A DNA stretch of 64,000 nt from Rhodospirillales bacterium (GTDB lineage Bacteria > Pseudomonadota > Alphaproteobacteria > Acetobacterales > Acetobacteraceae): contig JANYDF010000038.1 in the NCBI GenBank assembly GCA_025359905.1, positions 1-64,000 of the forward strand, written 5' to 3'. The notes below the pieces were generated by a model. It worked only from the letters and a program-made list of their open reading frames with translations. It ran no database searches and was not told the DNA's origin. This document shows positions 44,288 to 53,879 of the stretch, piece by piece (positions within the stretch are counted from its first letter, which is position 1; the number at the start of each line of letters is the position of its first letter). The position numbers and the translations under genes were made by a program.

Positions 44288-44910
44288 TCCTGATCGGGCA
44301 GTACGATTCGCCGTTCGTCCGCCGCACCGCCGTAGCGTTGCACTTGTACGGGATGGCCTACGAGCACCGCCCGTGGTCGGTGTTCGGCGATCAAGACAAG
44401 GTGGCGGCGGTCAATCCACTGACCCGCGTGCCGGTATTGTTGCTGGACAGTGGCGAAGCCCTGATCGAGAGCGCCGCGATCCTCGACTACCTGGATGAGT
44501 TGGCGGGCCCTGCCCAGGCGATGATGCCGCGCGACGGTGTGGTGCGGCGGCACGCACTGCATATTTGCGCGCTGGCCTGCGGTCTGGCCGAAAAAGCGGT
44601 CGCACTGGTCTACGAGCGGGTGTTGCACCAGCAAACCTCGGAAATGTGGGTCGGCCGCCTGCAAGCCCAGATCGGCGGCGCGCTCGATGCGCTGGAAACC
44701 CGCCGGGCCGCCATCGCCACGCCCTACTGGTTCGGCGGCCAGATCGGCCACGCCGACATCGCGGTAACCTGCGCGTGGCGCTTTGCCTCCGAAGCTCACC
44801 CGGCGCTGTTCGCCGCCGCCAAATGGCCCGCGTTGGCCGCGCACGCCGCGACTTGCGAGACGCTGCCCGCGTTTGCCGCCGTGGTGCAGCGCTTTATCCC
44901 GCCAAACTAA
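44284..44910 (+). CDS. Glutathione S-transferase family protein
   Basis: 208 residues. The thioredoxin-like N-terminal domain begins MILIGQYDSPFVRRTAVALH, with Ser in the usual active-site position, and has the cis-Pro and glutathione-binding stretch TRVPVLLLDSGEALIESAAI followed by LDYLDEL. The helical C-terminal domain includes WFGGQIGHADIAVTCAWRFA, the conserved N-capping Asp region. It is a cytosolic enzyme likely to conjugate or isomerise a small electrophile. Its stop overlaps that of the convergent OpgC-like gene. Confidence 0.87.
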   Translation: MILIGQYDSPFVRRTAVALHLYGMAYEHRPWSVFGDQDKVAAVNPLTRVPVLLLDSGEALIESAAILDYLDELAGPAQAMMPRDGVVRRHALHICALACGLAEKAVALVYERVLHQQTSEMWVGRLQAQIGGALDALETRRAAIATPYWFGGQIGHADIAVTCAWRFASEAHPALFAAAKWPALAAHAATCETLPAFAAVVQRFIPPN

Positions 44911-46103
44911 GCCGCCGCCAGCCGTAGCGCCGCCTGCCGCCGGTCGCGCCAGCGCGCGAACAGCGCCAGCGCGGCGCAACCGCCGAAAATCACCAGCATG
45001 TCGAGCAGCGCGAACGGCGGCACCAGCCGAAACACTGCCGTGGCCGCCCAGGACAGGAACAGGCCGACACAAAACACCTGCAAACTGTGCCGCCCGACCG
45101 GCGCCAGCCAGTGCACCGCGCCCAAATGCATCCACCCGGCCTCGCGCCGCACCAGCGCCGCCACCAGCCACGCCAACGCCGCCGCGTGCAGCAGCCGCGC
45201 CGGGGCGAGGTCTTTCTTGTCGGTCAGCCACTCCAGGCGCGGCACGTCGAGCGCAGGCACAAAACCGTGCCAGCCGAGTTGCACCGCCAGACCCGCCAGC
45301 AGCACCAGCGCCGCCGCGATGGTGCCCCAGCGCCGCCACACCGCGTCGAACGGCAAAGCCTGCCCGCTCAGCAGCACGCGGCGGCCGAGCCACGCGCCGC
45401 CGAGGAACAGCAATTGCCAGGTAAACGGATTGAAGCCGATGCCGTCCTCCAGGCCCAGTCCGGGAACGCCGTCGATCACGAGCCAGGACGCCAGATACAG
45501 CCCCACCGGCAACAGCAGCGCCCGGCTGCCCCAGCGCGCCTCGGCGGCGGCGAAGCCGGGCAGCAGCAGCATGCACCAGGCGAACAGCGGCAAAATACCC
45601 ATGAAATTCGGCTGCTCCAACGCCAGCAGCGCCAGCGGCAGATGCAGCACCGGGTCGGCCAGCAGCTTGCCCCAGCCCATCCGCGCCGCCTCGCCCGGCA
45701 GCAGCGTGGCACCGGCCAGCACCACCATCAGCCCGTACAGCACGAACACGATCAGATGCGCCCGGTACAGCCGCCAGATGCGCTGCAACAGATCGCCGGT
45801 GCCGGCCTGCCAGCCGTCGCGCGCCGCCTTGCGGGCGAACACGCTGCCCAGGGTGAATCCGGACAGAAACACGAACTGCTCCGACGAGTCCGATAGCCCC
45901 CACGGCGCATAGATCAGCCACACGCCGATCCAGGTGCCGGTGGCATGGCTGGCGAAGATGGTCAGTTGCAACCAGCCGCGCAACAAATCCAGCCTTGTGT
46001 CGCGCGGTGGGCGGGCTGGCACGAAGGTTGGACGCCCGCGCGCCGCTGGAGTAGAGCCTCGCGCCACGTTCCCTGCCGTCTGGAGTATTGCCGTGTCCGT
46101 CAT
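44907..46103 (-). CDS. OpgC-like membrane acyltransferase
   Basis: 398 residues with about ten membrane segments. The opening [20 protein letters not shown], then [20 protein letters not shown] and later [17 protein letters not shown], are the hallmarks of OpgC proteins, which add succinyl groups to periplasmic glucans in the inner membrane. I take the ATG at 46103 (AGG six bases upstream). This places the start 11 bases inside the divergent dcd gene, whose GTG is at 46093. In context it could equally decorate exopolysaccharide; no opgG or opgH gene is in the window. Confidence 0.8.
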   Translation of the reverse strand: MTDTAILQTAGNVARGSTPAARGRPTFVPARPPRDTRLDLLRGWLQLTIFASHATGTWIGVWLIYAPWGLSDSSEQFVFLSGFTLGSVFARKAARDGWQAGTGDLLQRIWRLYRAHLIVFVLYGLMVVLAGATLLPGEAARMGWGKLLADPVLHLPLALLALEQPNFMGILPLFAWCMLLLPGFAAAEARWGSRALLLPVGLYLASWLVIDGVPGLGLEDGIGFNPFTWQLLFLGGAWLGRRVLLSGQALPFDAVWRRWGTIAAALVLLAGLAVQLGWHGFVPALDVPRLEWLTDKKDLAPARLLHAAALAWLVAALVRREAGWMHLGAVHWLAPVGRHSLQVFCVGLFLSWAATAVFRLVPPFALLDMLVIFGGCAALALFARWRDRRQAALRLAAA

Positions 46104-46650
46104 GTCCGACCTTTGGATCCGTCGCATGGCACTCGAAAAGGGCATGATCGACCCGTTCGTGGAGACCCAGAAGCGCGACGGGGTGATCAGCTACGGGCTA
46201 TCGAGCTACGGCTACGACGCCCGCGTCTCCGACGCGTTCAAGGTCTTCACCAACGTGGACTCGGCAATCGTCGATCCGAAACACTTTTCGCGCGATTCTT
46301 TTGTTGACCGGCAAGGTCCCGTTTGCGTGATCCCGCCGAACAGCTTCGCGCTGGCGCACACCATCGAATATTTCCGCATCCCGCGCGACGTGCTGGTGAT
46401 CTGCCTGGGCAAATCCACTTACGCCCGCTGCGGCATCATCGTGAACGTCACCCCGCTGGAGCCGGAGTGGGAGGGGCAGGTCACCATCGAGATCAGCAAC
46501 ACCACGCCGCTGCCCGCCAAGATTTACGCCTTCGAGGGCATCTGCCAGTTCCTGTTCCTGCAAGGCAACGAGCCATGCGAGACCAGCTATGCCGATAAGG
46601 CCGGAAAATACATGGGCCAGCGCGGGGTAGCCCTTCCCCGGCTCGGCTGA
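46093..46650 (+). CDS. dcd: dCTP deaminase
   Basis: 185 residues, the usual length. It deaminates dCTP to dUTP, the main bacterial route to dTMP. The GTG at 46093 is preferred because GGAG lies seven bases upstream; ATG at 46102 would be 16 bases away. The N-terminus [20 protein letters not shown], the middle [18 protein letters not shown], the active-site region [20 protein letters not shown] (with the catalytic Glu in [15 protein letters not shown]) and the tail [18 protein letters not shown] are all standard. It is 86 bases upstream of murA. Confidence 0.96.
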   Translation: MSVMSDLWIRRMALEKGMIDPFVETQKRDGVISYGLSSYGYDARVSDAFKVFTNVDSAIVDPKHFSRDSFVDRQGPVCVIPPNSFALAHTIEYFRIPRDVLVICLGKSTYARCGIIVNVTPLEPEWEGQVTIEISNTTPLPAKIYAFEGICQFLFLQGNEPCETSYADKAGKYMGQRGVALPRLG

Positions 46651-46736
46651 GTTTCGCTAGGCAGGCTGCTGACCCGAGCCGCTTGCGCGACAGCGGGAGT
46701 CGACGGCCTCCCGGTGATCGGAGTAGGACAGTACTC

Positions 46737-47999
46737 ATGGACAAAATCCGCATCCGCGGCGGCCGGCCGCTTTCCGGCGACATCGTGATCGGCGGGGCCA
46801 AGAACGCCGGGCTGCCGCTTATGGCCGCCGGGCTGCTCACCGCCGAGCGCCTCGTTCTCACCAACGTGCCGCTGCTGGCCGACATTCAAACCATGGCGGC
46901 CCTGCTGGCGCAGCACGGCGTTGCGGTGGACAACGCCACCAACGACGGCCGTTCGCTGTCGATCGGCGGCCCGATCACTAATACCGAGGCCCCGTACGAC
47001 ATCGTGCGTAAAATGCGCGCCTCGGTGCTGGTGCTCGGCCCGCTGGTCGCCCGCGTCGGCGAGGCGCGGGTCAGCCTGCCCGGCGGCTGCGCCATCGGCA
47101 CAAGGCCCATCGACCTGCACCTGAAGGGGCTGGAGCAAATGGGCGCCGTCATCGAACTCGATGGCGGCTACGTGAACGCCCGCGCGCCCAAAGGTCTGCA
47201 CGGCGCTGCCATCGTCATGCCGATGCCAAGCGTCGGCGCCACCGAAAACCTTGTGATGGCCGCGACGCTGGCCGACGGCCAGACCACCATCGCCAACGCC
47301 GCGCGCGAGCCGGAAATCACCGATCTGTGCGACTGCCTCATTGCCATGGGCGCCAAGATCACCGGCATCGGCACTGACCGCATCACCGTCGAAGGTGTCT
47401 CGCATCTGCACGGCGCGACGCACCGCATCATCCCCGACCGCATCGAAACCGGCACCTACGCCTGTGCCGCCGCGATCACCGGCGGCAGCGTGCGGCTGCT
47501 CGGCGGGCGCATCGACCACCTCGGCGCGCTGGTGCGGGTGCTGCTGGAAGCCGGCGTCGAAGTCACCCAGCACGGCGGCGATATCGTGGTGAAGCGCCTG
47601 AACGGCCTGCACGGCGTCGATGCGATGACCGAGCCGTATCCCGGCTTTCCCACCGACATGCAGGCGCAATACATGGCGCTGATGTCGGTGGCGGACGGTG
47701 CTGCGATGGTGACGGAAACCATCTTCGAGAACCGCTTCATGCATGTGCCCGAGATGAATCGCCTCGGGGCCCGCATCAACGTGCACGGCGCGTCGGCCAT
47801 TGTGCGCGGCGTGCCGTATCTGTCCGGCGCGCAAGTGATGGCGACCGACCTGCGCGCCTCGGTTTCGCTGGTGCTCGCGGGCCTCGCGGCGCGCGGCGAT
47901 ACGGTGGTCAACCGCGTCTATCATCTGGATCGCGGCTACGAGGCGGTGGAGCAGAAACTCGCGGCCTGCGGTGCTGACATCGAACGTTTGCCCGGCTGA
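46737..47999 (+). CDS. murA: UDP-N-acetylglucosamine 1-carboxyvinyltransferase
   Basis: 420 residues from the ATG at 46737 with AGGA nine bases upstream. It joins enolpyruvate from phosphoenolpyruvate to UDP-GlcNAc, the first committed step of peptidoglycan synthesis. Lys22 lies in [11 protein letters not shown]. The catalytic Cys118 is in [20 protein letters not shown], the fosfomycin-sensitive form. The other fold half shows [20 protein letters not shown] and [20 protein letters not shown]. It leads the core block murA-hisG-hisD-infA. Confidence 0.97.
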   Translation: MDKIRIRGGRPLSGDIVIGGAKNAGLPLMAAGLLTAERLVLTNVPLLADIQTMAALLAQHGVAVDNATNDGRSLSIGGPITNTEAPYDIVRKMRASVLVLGPLVARVGEARVSLPGGCAIGTRPIDLHLKGLEQMGAVIELDGGYVNARAPKGLHGAAIVMPMPSVGATENLVMAATLADGQTTIANAAREPEITDLCDCLIAMGAKITGIGTDRITVEGVSHLHGATHRIIPDRIETGTYACAAAITGGSVRLLGGRIDHLGALVRVLLEAGVEVTQHGGDIVVKRLNGLHGVDAMTEPYPGFPTDMQAQYMALMSVADGAAMVTETIFENRFMHVPEMNRLGARINVHGASAIVRGVPYLSGAQVMATDLRASVSLVLAGLAARGDTVVNRVYHLDRGYEAVEQKLAACGADIERLPG

Positions 48000-48019
48000 G
48001 GCTTCCCGCCGCCGCCCGC

Positions 48020-48049
48020 CCCGTGTAGATCGCGGCCCGTGTAGATCGC
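48020..48049. repeat. 14-bp direct repeat between murA and hisG
   Basis: CCCGTGTAGATCGC occurs at 48020-48033 and again at 48036-48049 with two bases between. Possible duplicated protein-binding site in the hisG leader, or simple duplication. Confidence 0.6.
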
Positions 48050-48083
48050 CCACGTTGCAACGACGGGCGACGCTGGAGGCTCC

Positions 48084-48779
48084 ATGACCGCCGCCTATCC
48101 GCAAGCCACCCTGGCGCCTGACGCCGCTGGGCCGATCATCATGGCGCTGCCTAAGGGCCGCATCCTGTCGGAATGCGGCCCGCTGCTGGCCCGCGCCGGC
48201 GTGGTGCCCGCACCCGACCTGTTCGACGAGGACAGCCGCCGCCTGCGCTTTCCCACCGGCGACCCGGCGCTGGACGTGGTGCGGGTGCGCCCATTCGATG
48301 TGGCGACCTTCGTGGCGTTCGGCGCGGCGCAGATCGGCATCTGCGGCGCTGACGTGCTGATGGAATTCGACTACCCGGAAATCTATGCCCCGCTCGACCT
48401 CGGCATCGGCGGTTGCCGCATTTCGGTGGCCGAACCGCGCGCCACGGCTGGCACCGACGACCCGCGCACCTGGTCGCGGGTGCGGGTGGCCAGCAAATAT
48501 CCCAACGTATCCCGCCGCCACTACGCGGCACGCGGCATCCAGGCCGAAGTGGTGCATCTGAACGGCGCCATGGAAATCGCCCCCGGCCTCGGCATCTCGC
48601 GCGTCATCGTCGATCTGGTCGCCACTGGCAGCACGCTGAAGGCCAACGGGCTGGTGGAAACCGAAGTGATCGCCCACGTCACCAGCCGCCTGATCGTCAA
48701 CCGCACCGCGCTAAAGACGCAGCCGGAAGCGATTGGCGCCTGGATCGCCAAGTTCAGGGATGCGCTGGCGGCGGGTTGA
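48084..48779 (+). CDS. hisG: ATP phosphoribosyltransferase, short form
   Basis: 231 residues, so the short HisG that needs HisZ as regulatory subunit; hisZ is not in the window. It starts histidine synthesis from ATP and PRPP. Markers are ALPKGRILSECGPLLARAGV, FGAAQIGICGADVLMEFDYP and the PRPP loop VIVDLVATGSTLKANGLVE. GGAGG lies six bases before the ATG at 48084. It is followed, after a small inserted gene, by hisD. Confidence 0.95.
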   Translation: MTAAYPQATLAPDAAGPIIMALPKGRILSECGPLLARAGVVPAPDLFDEDSRRLRFPTGDPALDVVRVRPFDVATFVAFGAAQIGICGADVLMEFDYPEIYAPLDLGIGGCRISVAEPRATAGTDDPRTWSRVRVASKYPNVSRRHYAARGIQAEVVHLNGAMEIAPGLGISRVIVDLVATGSTLKANGLVETEVIAHVTSRLIVNRTALKTQPEAIGAWIAKFRDALAAG

Positions 48780-48822
48780 ACATTTCACCCTCAAGGGGTA
48801 ATTAGCGACGCGGAGAAGTAGA

Positions 48823-49095
48823 ATGAGCGGCATTCAGTGCCCGGATTGCGGCAAGGCTACCGTCCGTTTTGAACAGGGATCCAGGACCGTCAGCTATGAC
48901 GGCGCGAGCATCGAAGCGACCGGCCTTTCCGGCTGGAAGTGCTCAGAGCGCGGCGAGGTTCCGCCGATGCCCGCCGTGATCAACCTCGTCCGGCTGCTCG
49001 ACCGTCACCCGGACCTGCTTGGTGAACTCTCGGCCGCCGAGCCGGTTCGCCCGGCTCGACGCAAAGCCGGTGGCCGTACGGTCACTCCCGCCTAG
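48823..49095 (+). CDS. MqsA/YgiT-like zinc-finger protein with a damaged zinc site
   Basis: 90 residues with GGAGAAG before the ATG. The layout CPDCGKATVRFEQGSRTVSY followed by DGASIEATGLSGWKCSERGE is that of the zinc-finger half of MqsA-type antitoxins. The first Cys pair (Cys6, Cys9) is intact. The second should be CxxC-G-E, but here it is Cys40 and Arg43 (CGC at 48949-48951 where TGC is expected), a single-base change. No helix-turn-helix domain and no toxin gene follow. It sits between hisG and hisD and is probably a relic or a repurposed small protein. Confidence 0.7.
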   Translation: MSGIQCPDCGKATVRFEQGSRTVSYDGASIEATGLSGWKCSERGEVPPMPAVINLVRLLDRHPDLLGELSAAEPVRPARRKAGGRTVTPA

Positions 49096-49104
49096 GATCA
49101 GCCC

Positions 49105-50418
49105 ATGAAACACCTCTCCACCACCGCCCCCGGCTTCGAAGCCGCTTTCGCCGCGTTGCTTGGCGAAGCGCGGGAAACCGCCGAAAGCGTCGGCGGTGCG
49201 GTCAGCGCGATCATTGCCGACGTGCGGGCGCGCGGCGATGCGGCACTATGCGGCTACACCGCCCGCTTCGACCGCCTGACCCTGACGCCGGACCGCTTGC
49301 GCATTGCGACCGCCGAAGTCGATGCCGCTATCGCCGACGTGCCCCCGGCGCAGTTGGCCGCCCTCGAAGTCGCCGCCACCCGCATCGAGGCGTTTCACCG
49401 GGCGCAGTTGCCCGCTGATTTGAAGCTGACCGACGCGGAAGGCATGACGCTGGGGATGCGCTGGACCGCGCTGGACGCGGTCGGCCTATATGTGCCCGGC
49501 GGCAAGGCGGCCTATCCGTCCTCGGTGCTGATGAACGCCATTCCGGCCCGCGCCGCCGGGGTGTCGCGCATCGCCATGTGCGTGCCGACGCCGGACGGCG
49601 TGCTGAACCCGCTGGTGCTGGCCGCCGCGCGGCGTGCCGGAGTTTCGGAAATCTACCGCGTTGGCGGCGCGCAAGCCGTCGCGGCGCTCGCCTGGGGCAC
49701 CGCCAGCATTGCTCCGGTGGACCGCATCGTCGGCCCCGGCAATGCCTATGTCGCCGAGGCCAAGCGCCAAGTATTCGGCCGCGTCGGCATCGACTCGATT
49801 GCCGGGCCGTCCGAGGTCGTCATCCTGGCCGATGCCAACAACGACCCGCGCCTTGTGGCCGTTGATCTGCTGGCGCAGGCCGAGCACGACGAGGCGGCAC
49901 AGTCCATTTTGATCACCGACTCGGCGGCGTTCGGCGCAGCGGTGGCGGCGGCGGTGGCGGCGGAACTGCCCACCCTGCCCCGCGCGGCTATCGCAGGTGC
50001 CTCGTGGCGCGATCATGGCGCGGTGATCGTGGTGCGCGATTGGGCCGAGGCGGTGGCGCTGGTAGACCGTATCGCGCCCGAGCATCTGCAAATCATGACC
50101 GCCGATCCGCACGCGCTGTTCGCGCAGGTGCGTCACGCCGGCGCAGCATTTCTTGGCACCCATGCCCCGGAAGCCGTTGGCGACTATGTAGCGGGGCCCA
50201 ATCACGTGCTGCCCACTGGCCGCTCGGCGCGGTTTGCCTCCGGTTTGTCGGTGTACGATTTCCTCAAGCGCACCACCTGGATATCCGGCGATGCGGCAGC
50301 CTTGCGGCAGATTGGCCCAGCGGCGGTGACGCTGGCCGAGGCGGAGGGATTACAAGCGCACGCCCGCAGCGTGGCCTTGCGCCTCAGCCCCGCGCCCACG
50401 CATGGCGGTTCGGCTTGA
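49105..50418 (+). CDS. hisD: Histidinol dehydrogenase
   Basis: 437 residues, full length. It carries out the last two oxidations of histidine synthesis, histidinol to histidine, with NAD and zinc. Conserved blocks are [98 protein letters not shown] (catalytic Glu-His region) and [20 protein letters not shown]. The start at 49105 has an AGGA site overlapping the stop region of the small zinc-finger gene. Confidence 0.97.
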   Translation: MKHLSTTAPGFEAAFAALLGEARETAESVGGAVSAIIADVRARGDAALCGYTARFDRLTLTPDRLRIATAEVDAAIADVPPAQLAALEVAATRIEAFHRAQLPADLKLTDAEGMTLGMRWTALDAVGLYVPGGKAAYPSSVLMNAIPARAAGVSRIAMCVPTPDGVLNPLVLAAARRAGVSEIYRVGGAQAVAALAWGTASIAPVDRIVGPGNAYVAEAKRQVFGRVGIDSIAGPSEVVILADANNDPRLVAVDLLAQAEHDEAAQSILITDSAAFGAAVAAAVAAELPTLPRAAIAGASWRDHGAVIVVRDWAEAVALVDRIAPEHLQIMTADPHALFAQVRHAGAAFLGTHAPEAVGDYVAGPNHVLPTGRSARFASGLSVYDFLKRTTWISGDAAALRQIGPAAVTLAEAEGLQAHARSVALRLSPAPTHGGSA

Positions 50419-50473
50419 CCTGAACCGTCGTAATCCTCATGTTCCGCGCCGCACGCAATTGACAAGAGGCTTA

Positions 50474-50692
50474 ATGTCTAAAGAAGACATGATCGAGTTC
50501 AGCGGCACGGTCTCGGAATTGCTCCCGAACGCCATGTTCCGAGTTAAGCTGGACAACGAACACGTGATCCTGGCCCACACCAGCGGCAAGATGCGCAAAA
50601 ACCGCATTCGCGTGCTGGCTGGCGACCGGGTGAATGTTGAAATGACCCCATACGACCTGTCCAAAGGCCGCATCACCTTCCGCTTCAAGTAA
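50474..50692 (+). CDS. infA: Translation initiation factor IF-1
   Basis: 72 residues, an OB-fold protein that binds the ribosomal A site during initiation. [40 protein letters not shown] and [16 protein letters not shown] are essentially invariant. The start is the ATG at 50474 with AGAGG upstream. It lies between hisD and maf, a common alphaproteobacterial order. Confidence 0.97.
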   Translation: MSKEDMIEFSGTVSELLPNAMFRVKLDNEHVILAHTSGKMRKNRIRVLAGDRVNVEMTPYDLSKGRITFRFK

Positions 50693-50702
50693 GCGCCGCA
50701 AG

Positions 50703-51278
50703 GTGACCCGGCTGCGTTTGGTTCTGGCCTCGGCAAGCCCGCGCAGGCTGGCGTTGCTGGAGCAGATCGGGGTTGTGCCCGACGAAATTGCCGCGACCGA
50801 TATCGATGAATCGCCCCAGCGCGCGGAATTGCCCCGCCTGCTGGCCCAACGCCTTGCGCGCAGTAAGGCTGCCGCCGCTGCCCGGCCCGAGGGCCTGGTG
50901 CTCGCCGCCGATACCGTCGTCGCCTGCGGCCGCCGCGTGTTGCCGAAAGCCGAGACCCCCGAACAAGCCCGCGACTGCCTCGACCTGCTGTCCGGCCGGC
51001 GGCATCACGTGCTGACCTGCGTCGTGCTGGCGCGTGCCGGTGGCCGCACCGTCGAACGCGTGGTGGACAGCGTTGTGGCGTTCAACCGGCTCACCGACGA
51101 TGACAAGGCCCGCTACCTCGATAGCGGTGAGTGGCAAGGCAAGGCGGGCGGCTACGCCATCCAGGGCCGCGCGGCACAGCACATCCGCTTCCTGTCCGGC
51201 AGCTATTCCAACGTGGTTGGACTGCCGCTGTTCGAAACCGCGCAACTGCTGCGCGGCCTCGGCTACCCCCTCCCGTGA
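50703..51278 (+). CDS. maf: Maf-family nucleoside triphosphate pyrophosphatase
   Basis: 191 residues starting at a GTG (50703). Family marks are LVLASASPRRLALLEQIGV, LVLAADTVVACGRRVLPKAE and KAGGYAIQGRAAQHIRFLSG followed by SYSNVVGLPLFET. Maf proteins hydrolyse non-canonical or modified NTPs such as dTTP/UTP derivatives and limit their incorporation. Its stop overlaps the GTG of the RNase gene (GTGA at 51275-51278). Confidence 0.93.
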   Translation: MTRLRLVLASASPRRLALLEQIGVVPDEIAATDIDESPQRAELPRLLAQRLARSKAAAAARPEGLVLAADTVVACGRRVLPKAETPEQARDCLDLLSGRRHHVLTCVVLARAGGRTVERVVDSVVAFNRLTDDDKARYLDSGEWQGKAGGYAIQGRAAQHIRFLSGSYSNVVGLPLFETAQLLRGLGYPLP

Positions 51279-52384
51279 CCATCCACGCCGCCGCCAGCCC
51301 GGGCGAGGTTCGGGTGGCGGTGACGGATGCGGCTGGTTTGCTGGATTTCGCGATCTGGCGGCCGGGCGACCCCGACGGAGTCGGCGACCTGCACCGTGGC
51401 CGCATCACCGCGCGAATGCCCGCCATGGCGGGCAGTTTCGTCGCCATTGGCGGCGTAGATGGCTTCCTGCCGGACAGCGAAGCCCCAGCCGCCCCAAGCG
51501 ACGGCCAAATCCTCGGCGTGCGCGTCAGCCGCGCGGCGCAAGGCGGCAAAGGCCCGCGCCTGACTGCCAAGTTGGACCCCGCCGACACCGCGCTTGTCGG
51601 CCACGGCCCGCCCACACTGCTGCGGCGTGGCCCCAACGCGGTCGAACATCTGGCGGCGCGGCATCCCGCCGCCGCCATCGTGGTCGATTCGCCCGCCCTG
51701 CTGGTCACGTTGCGTCCCAGCCTCGGCCAGCGCTTGTCGCTGGTGGCGCGCGCGTTCGACGACGATATCGAGGCCGCCGTCGAAGGTCTGGGCGAAATGG
51801 GCGGCGCGCTGCCGGGCGGCGCGCGGTTCAGCGTGCATCCCACGCCGGCCCTGACGGCCATCGACATCGACCTCGCGGCCGCCAGCGCCGGGCGCGGCAG
51901 CAAAGGGACCAGCCAGGAAGCCGCCAACCGCGCGCTGATTTCAGCCATCGCCCGGCAAATTCGGCTGCGCGATCTGGCTGGGGCGATCCTGATCGACTTC
52001 GCAGGACTGTCCACCAAGCGTCGCGCCGCCCTGGGCCCAGCGCTGGCGGCCGCACTTGCCGAGGACCCGCTGCACCCGCGTTTCCTTGGCTTCTCCGCGC
52101 TCGGTCTCGCTGAAATCCTTCGCCCGCGGATTCACCCGCCGTTGCACGAACGGCTTTCGGGGCCGCACGCCGCCGGATTGGCCGCGTTGCGCCGCCTCGC
52201 CACCGAGATCGCCACGCCGCCGCACCGGCTAAAAACACTCGTGACGGCACCGGCGATCGCCGAAGCCCTTGCGCGCGACACGATGGCGCTCGACGATCTT
52301 GCCAATCGTGCCGGCCGCCCCCTGAATGTGCGCCCAGACCCGGCGCTCGCACCGCTCGGCTGGTGGCTGGAGGAGAGCGCGTGA
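51275..52384 (+). CDS. Ribonuclease E/G family protein, minimal form
   Basis: 369 residues from a GTG overlapping the maf stop; an open frame continues upstream inside maf but is not used. The family core is seen in the S1-like segment [20 protein letters not shown], in [20 protein letters not shown] and in [20 protein letters not shown]. The two metal-binding Asp residues of RNase E (in the first AID and in LIDF) are present. The Asn two residues after the first Asp is replaced by Asp. The zinc-link Cys pair and the degradosome tail are absent. It is probably the second, RNase G-like enzyme, acting on rRNA or mRNA ends. Confidence 0.82.
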   Translation: MTIHAAASPGEVRVAVTDAAGLLDFAIWRPGDPDGVGDLHRGRITARMPAMAGSFVAIGGVDGFLPDSEAPAAPSDGQILGVRVSRAAQGGKGPRLTAKLDPADTALVGHGPPTLLRRGPNAVEHLAARHPAAAIVVDSPALLVTLRPSLGQRLSLVARAFDDDIEAAVEGLGEMGGALPGGARFSVHPTPALTAIDIDLAAASAGRGSKGTSQEAANRALISAIARQIRLRDLAGAILIDFAGLSTKRRAALGPALAAALAEDPLHPRFLGFSALGLAEILRPRIHPPLHERLSGPHAAGLAALRRLATEIATPPHRLKTLVTAPAIAEALARDTMALDDLANRAGRPLNVRPDPALAPLGWWLEESA

Positions 52385-52545
52385 CCAAGCCCTGCCCGAT
52401 CTGCGGCAAGCCGCCGCAGGACAAATTCAAGCCGTTCTGCTCGGCCCGCTGTGCCGATGTCGATCTTGGCCGCTGGCTGACCGAGGGCTACGCCGTGCCC
52501 GGCCGCCCGGACGACGACGCACCGCTGCCTGAGTCCGGCGAATGA
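52381..52545 (+). CDS. yacG: DNA gyrase inhibitor YacG, zinc-binding
   Basis: 54 residues from a GTG overlapping the RNase stop (GTGA). The four zinc Cys are in [20 protein letters not shown] followed by [10 protein letters not shown], the exact YacG pattern. YacG binds GyrB and blocks DNA binding by gyrase in vitro. Its end overlaps the amine oxidase gene by four bases. Confidence 0.93.
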   Translation: MTKPCPICGKPPQDKFKPFCSARCADVDLGRWLTEGYAVPGRPDDDAPLPESGE

Positions 52546-53816
52546 TTTTCGACACCGAGGTGATCGTGGTGGGCGCTGGCGTGGCGGGCCTCGCGGCGGC
52601 TGCCGCCCTGCACCGCGACGGCAAAGCTTGCGAAGTGCTGGAGGCCAACAATCGCATCGGCGGGCGCGCCTGGACCGATCATCCGGCCAGCCTCGGTGGC
52701 GCCGCATTCGACCACGGCGCATCCTGGCTGCATGCCGCCGAGCGCAACAAACTGGCCGAACTCGCCCGCGCGCACGGCGACACGCTGATCGAGACCGACA
52801 GCGACTGGACCCGCCATATCCGCGTCGGCAATCGCCCAGCCACCGCCGCCGAACTCGCGCAATACGACGAAGCCTGGGAACGGACATACGCCAGCGCCGC
52901 ATTGCGGGCGTCCGCCGAGCCGGACATCGCGTTTGCCGAGGCATTGACCAAGCTGCGCGGCAATCCCTGGACCGCCACTGTGGAAACCTGGGAAGCCTGC
53001 CTGATCGCTGCCGCCGATCCGGCCGATTTCAGCCTGCTGGATTGGCGGCAGAACGAACTCACTGGCACCAATTTGAATGTGTCTGGAGGCCTCGGCGCGC
53101 TGATCGCCCGCCGGCTCGCCGGGCCGGTGCATTTGGCCACGCCGGTTTCGCACATCGACTGGGACCGCCCTGGCGGGGGCGTCAGCGTCACCACCCCGCG
53201 TGGCCCGCTGACGGCGCGCGCCTGCATCGTCACCGTATCGACCGGCGTGCTGGCCGCTGGGCGTCTGACGTTCGCACCGGCGTTGCCGCCGCAGCAGCAA
53301 GCCGCCATCGCGGCGCTGCCCATGGGACTGCTGACGAAAGTGGCGTTGCGGATCGGCACGGCGGACCGATTTGGCTTGGAGCGCGGCACATCGCTGCACC
53401 GGCAAGTCACGCCGGGCCAACCGGCGATGTTCTTCCTGGCGTTGCCCGGCGGTGCGGATCACCTGATTGGTTTCGTGGGCGGCCCGGCCGCCTGGGACCT
53501 GTCACGCGCCGGACCCGCCGCCACCGAAGCCTTTGCGCGCGCCGAATTCGCTGGCCTGCTCGGCGCCGCTGCTGCTGCCACGCTCGGCGGTGCTGTGGTG
53601 ACAACCTGGGGCGAAGATCCCGCCTTCCTCGGCGCTTATGCCTACGCCAAACCCAGCCACGCCGCCGCCCGCGCGGCGATGGACGCCCCGCTGGGCCCGC
53701 TGCTGTTTGCCGGCGAAGCCTGGTGCACCGATGGTCTGGCTGGCACCGTCGGCGGCGCGTTCAACAGCGGCGAGCGGGCCGCCGCGGCGGCGATCCGCAT
53801 TGCCAGCGCCGCATGA
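52542..53816 (+). CDS. Flavin-containing amine oxidase
   Basis: 424 residues. FAD site: [20 protein letters not shown] then [15 protein letters not shown], the doublet typical of monoamine oxidases. [20 protein letters not shown] continues the family pattern. The C-terminal flavin region is [20 protein letters not shown] followed by [10 protein letters not shown]. It should oxidise a primary or polyamine to an aldehyde, or act as a related dehydrogenase. Although coupled by ATGA to yacG, it has no evident link to that block and is likely a later addition to its 3' end. Confidence 0.88.
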   Translation: MIFDTEVIVVGAGVAGLAAAAALHRDGKACEVLEANNRIGGRAWTDHPASLGGAAFDHGASWLHAAERNKLAELARAHGDTLIETDSDWTRHIRVGNRPATAAELAQYDEAWERTYASAALRASAEPDIAFAEALTKLRGNPWTATVETWEACLIAAADPADFSLLDWRQNELTGTNLNVSGGLGALIARRLAGPVHLATPVSHIDWDRPGGGVSVTTPRGPLTARACIVTVSTGVLAAGRLTFAPALPPQQQAAIAALPMGLLTKVALRIGTADRFGLERGTSLHRQVTPGQPAMFFLALPGGADHLIGFVGGPAAWDLSRAGPAATEAFARAEFAGLLGAAAAATLGGAVVTTWGEDPAFLGAYAYAKPSHAAARAAMDAPLGPLLFAGEAWCTDGLAGTVGGAFNSGERAAAAAIRIASAA

Positions 53817-53822
53817 CAGGTC

Positions 53823-53860
53823 ATTCCATCTAACCAGCCCTATTCCATCTAACCAGCCCT
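53823..53860. repeat. Perfect tandem repeat of 19 bases, two copies
   Basis: ATTCCATCTAACCAGCCCT occurs at 53823-53841 and again at 53842-53860 without gap, in the short space between convergent genes. No stem is formed. It looks like a recent slippage duplication. Confidence 0.8.
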
Positions 53861-53879
53861 GCGGCGCAGCGGTGGCCTG

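Noticed and set aside
46587-48677. A 696-codon frame antisense to murA and hisG
   Set aside because: It is the complement of two well-conserved genes and shows no motif.
51131-51274. Upstream extension of the RNase E/G frame into maf
   Set aside because: The GTG at 51275 overlaps the maf stop in the same way as several neighbours, and the extension is out-of-frame maf sequence.
53823-53860. Attachment site of an integrated element
   Set aside because: The two copies are adjacent with nothing between, and no integrase or tRNA end is near.
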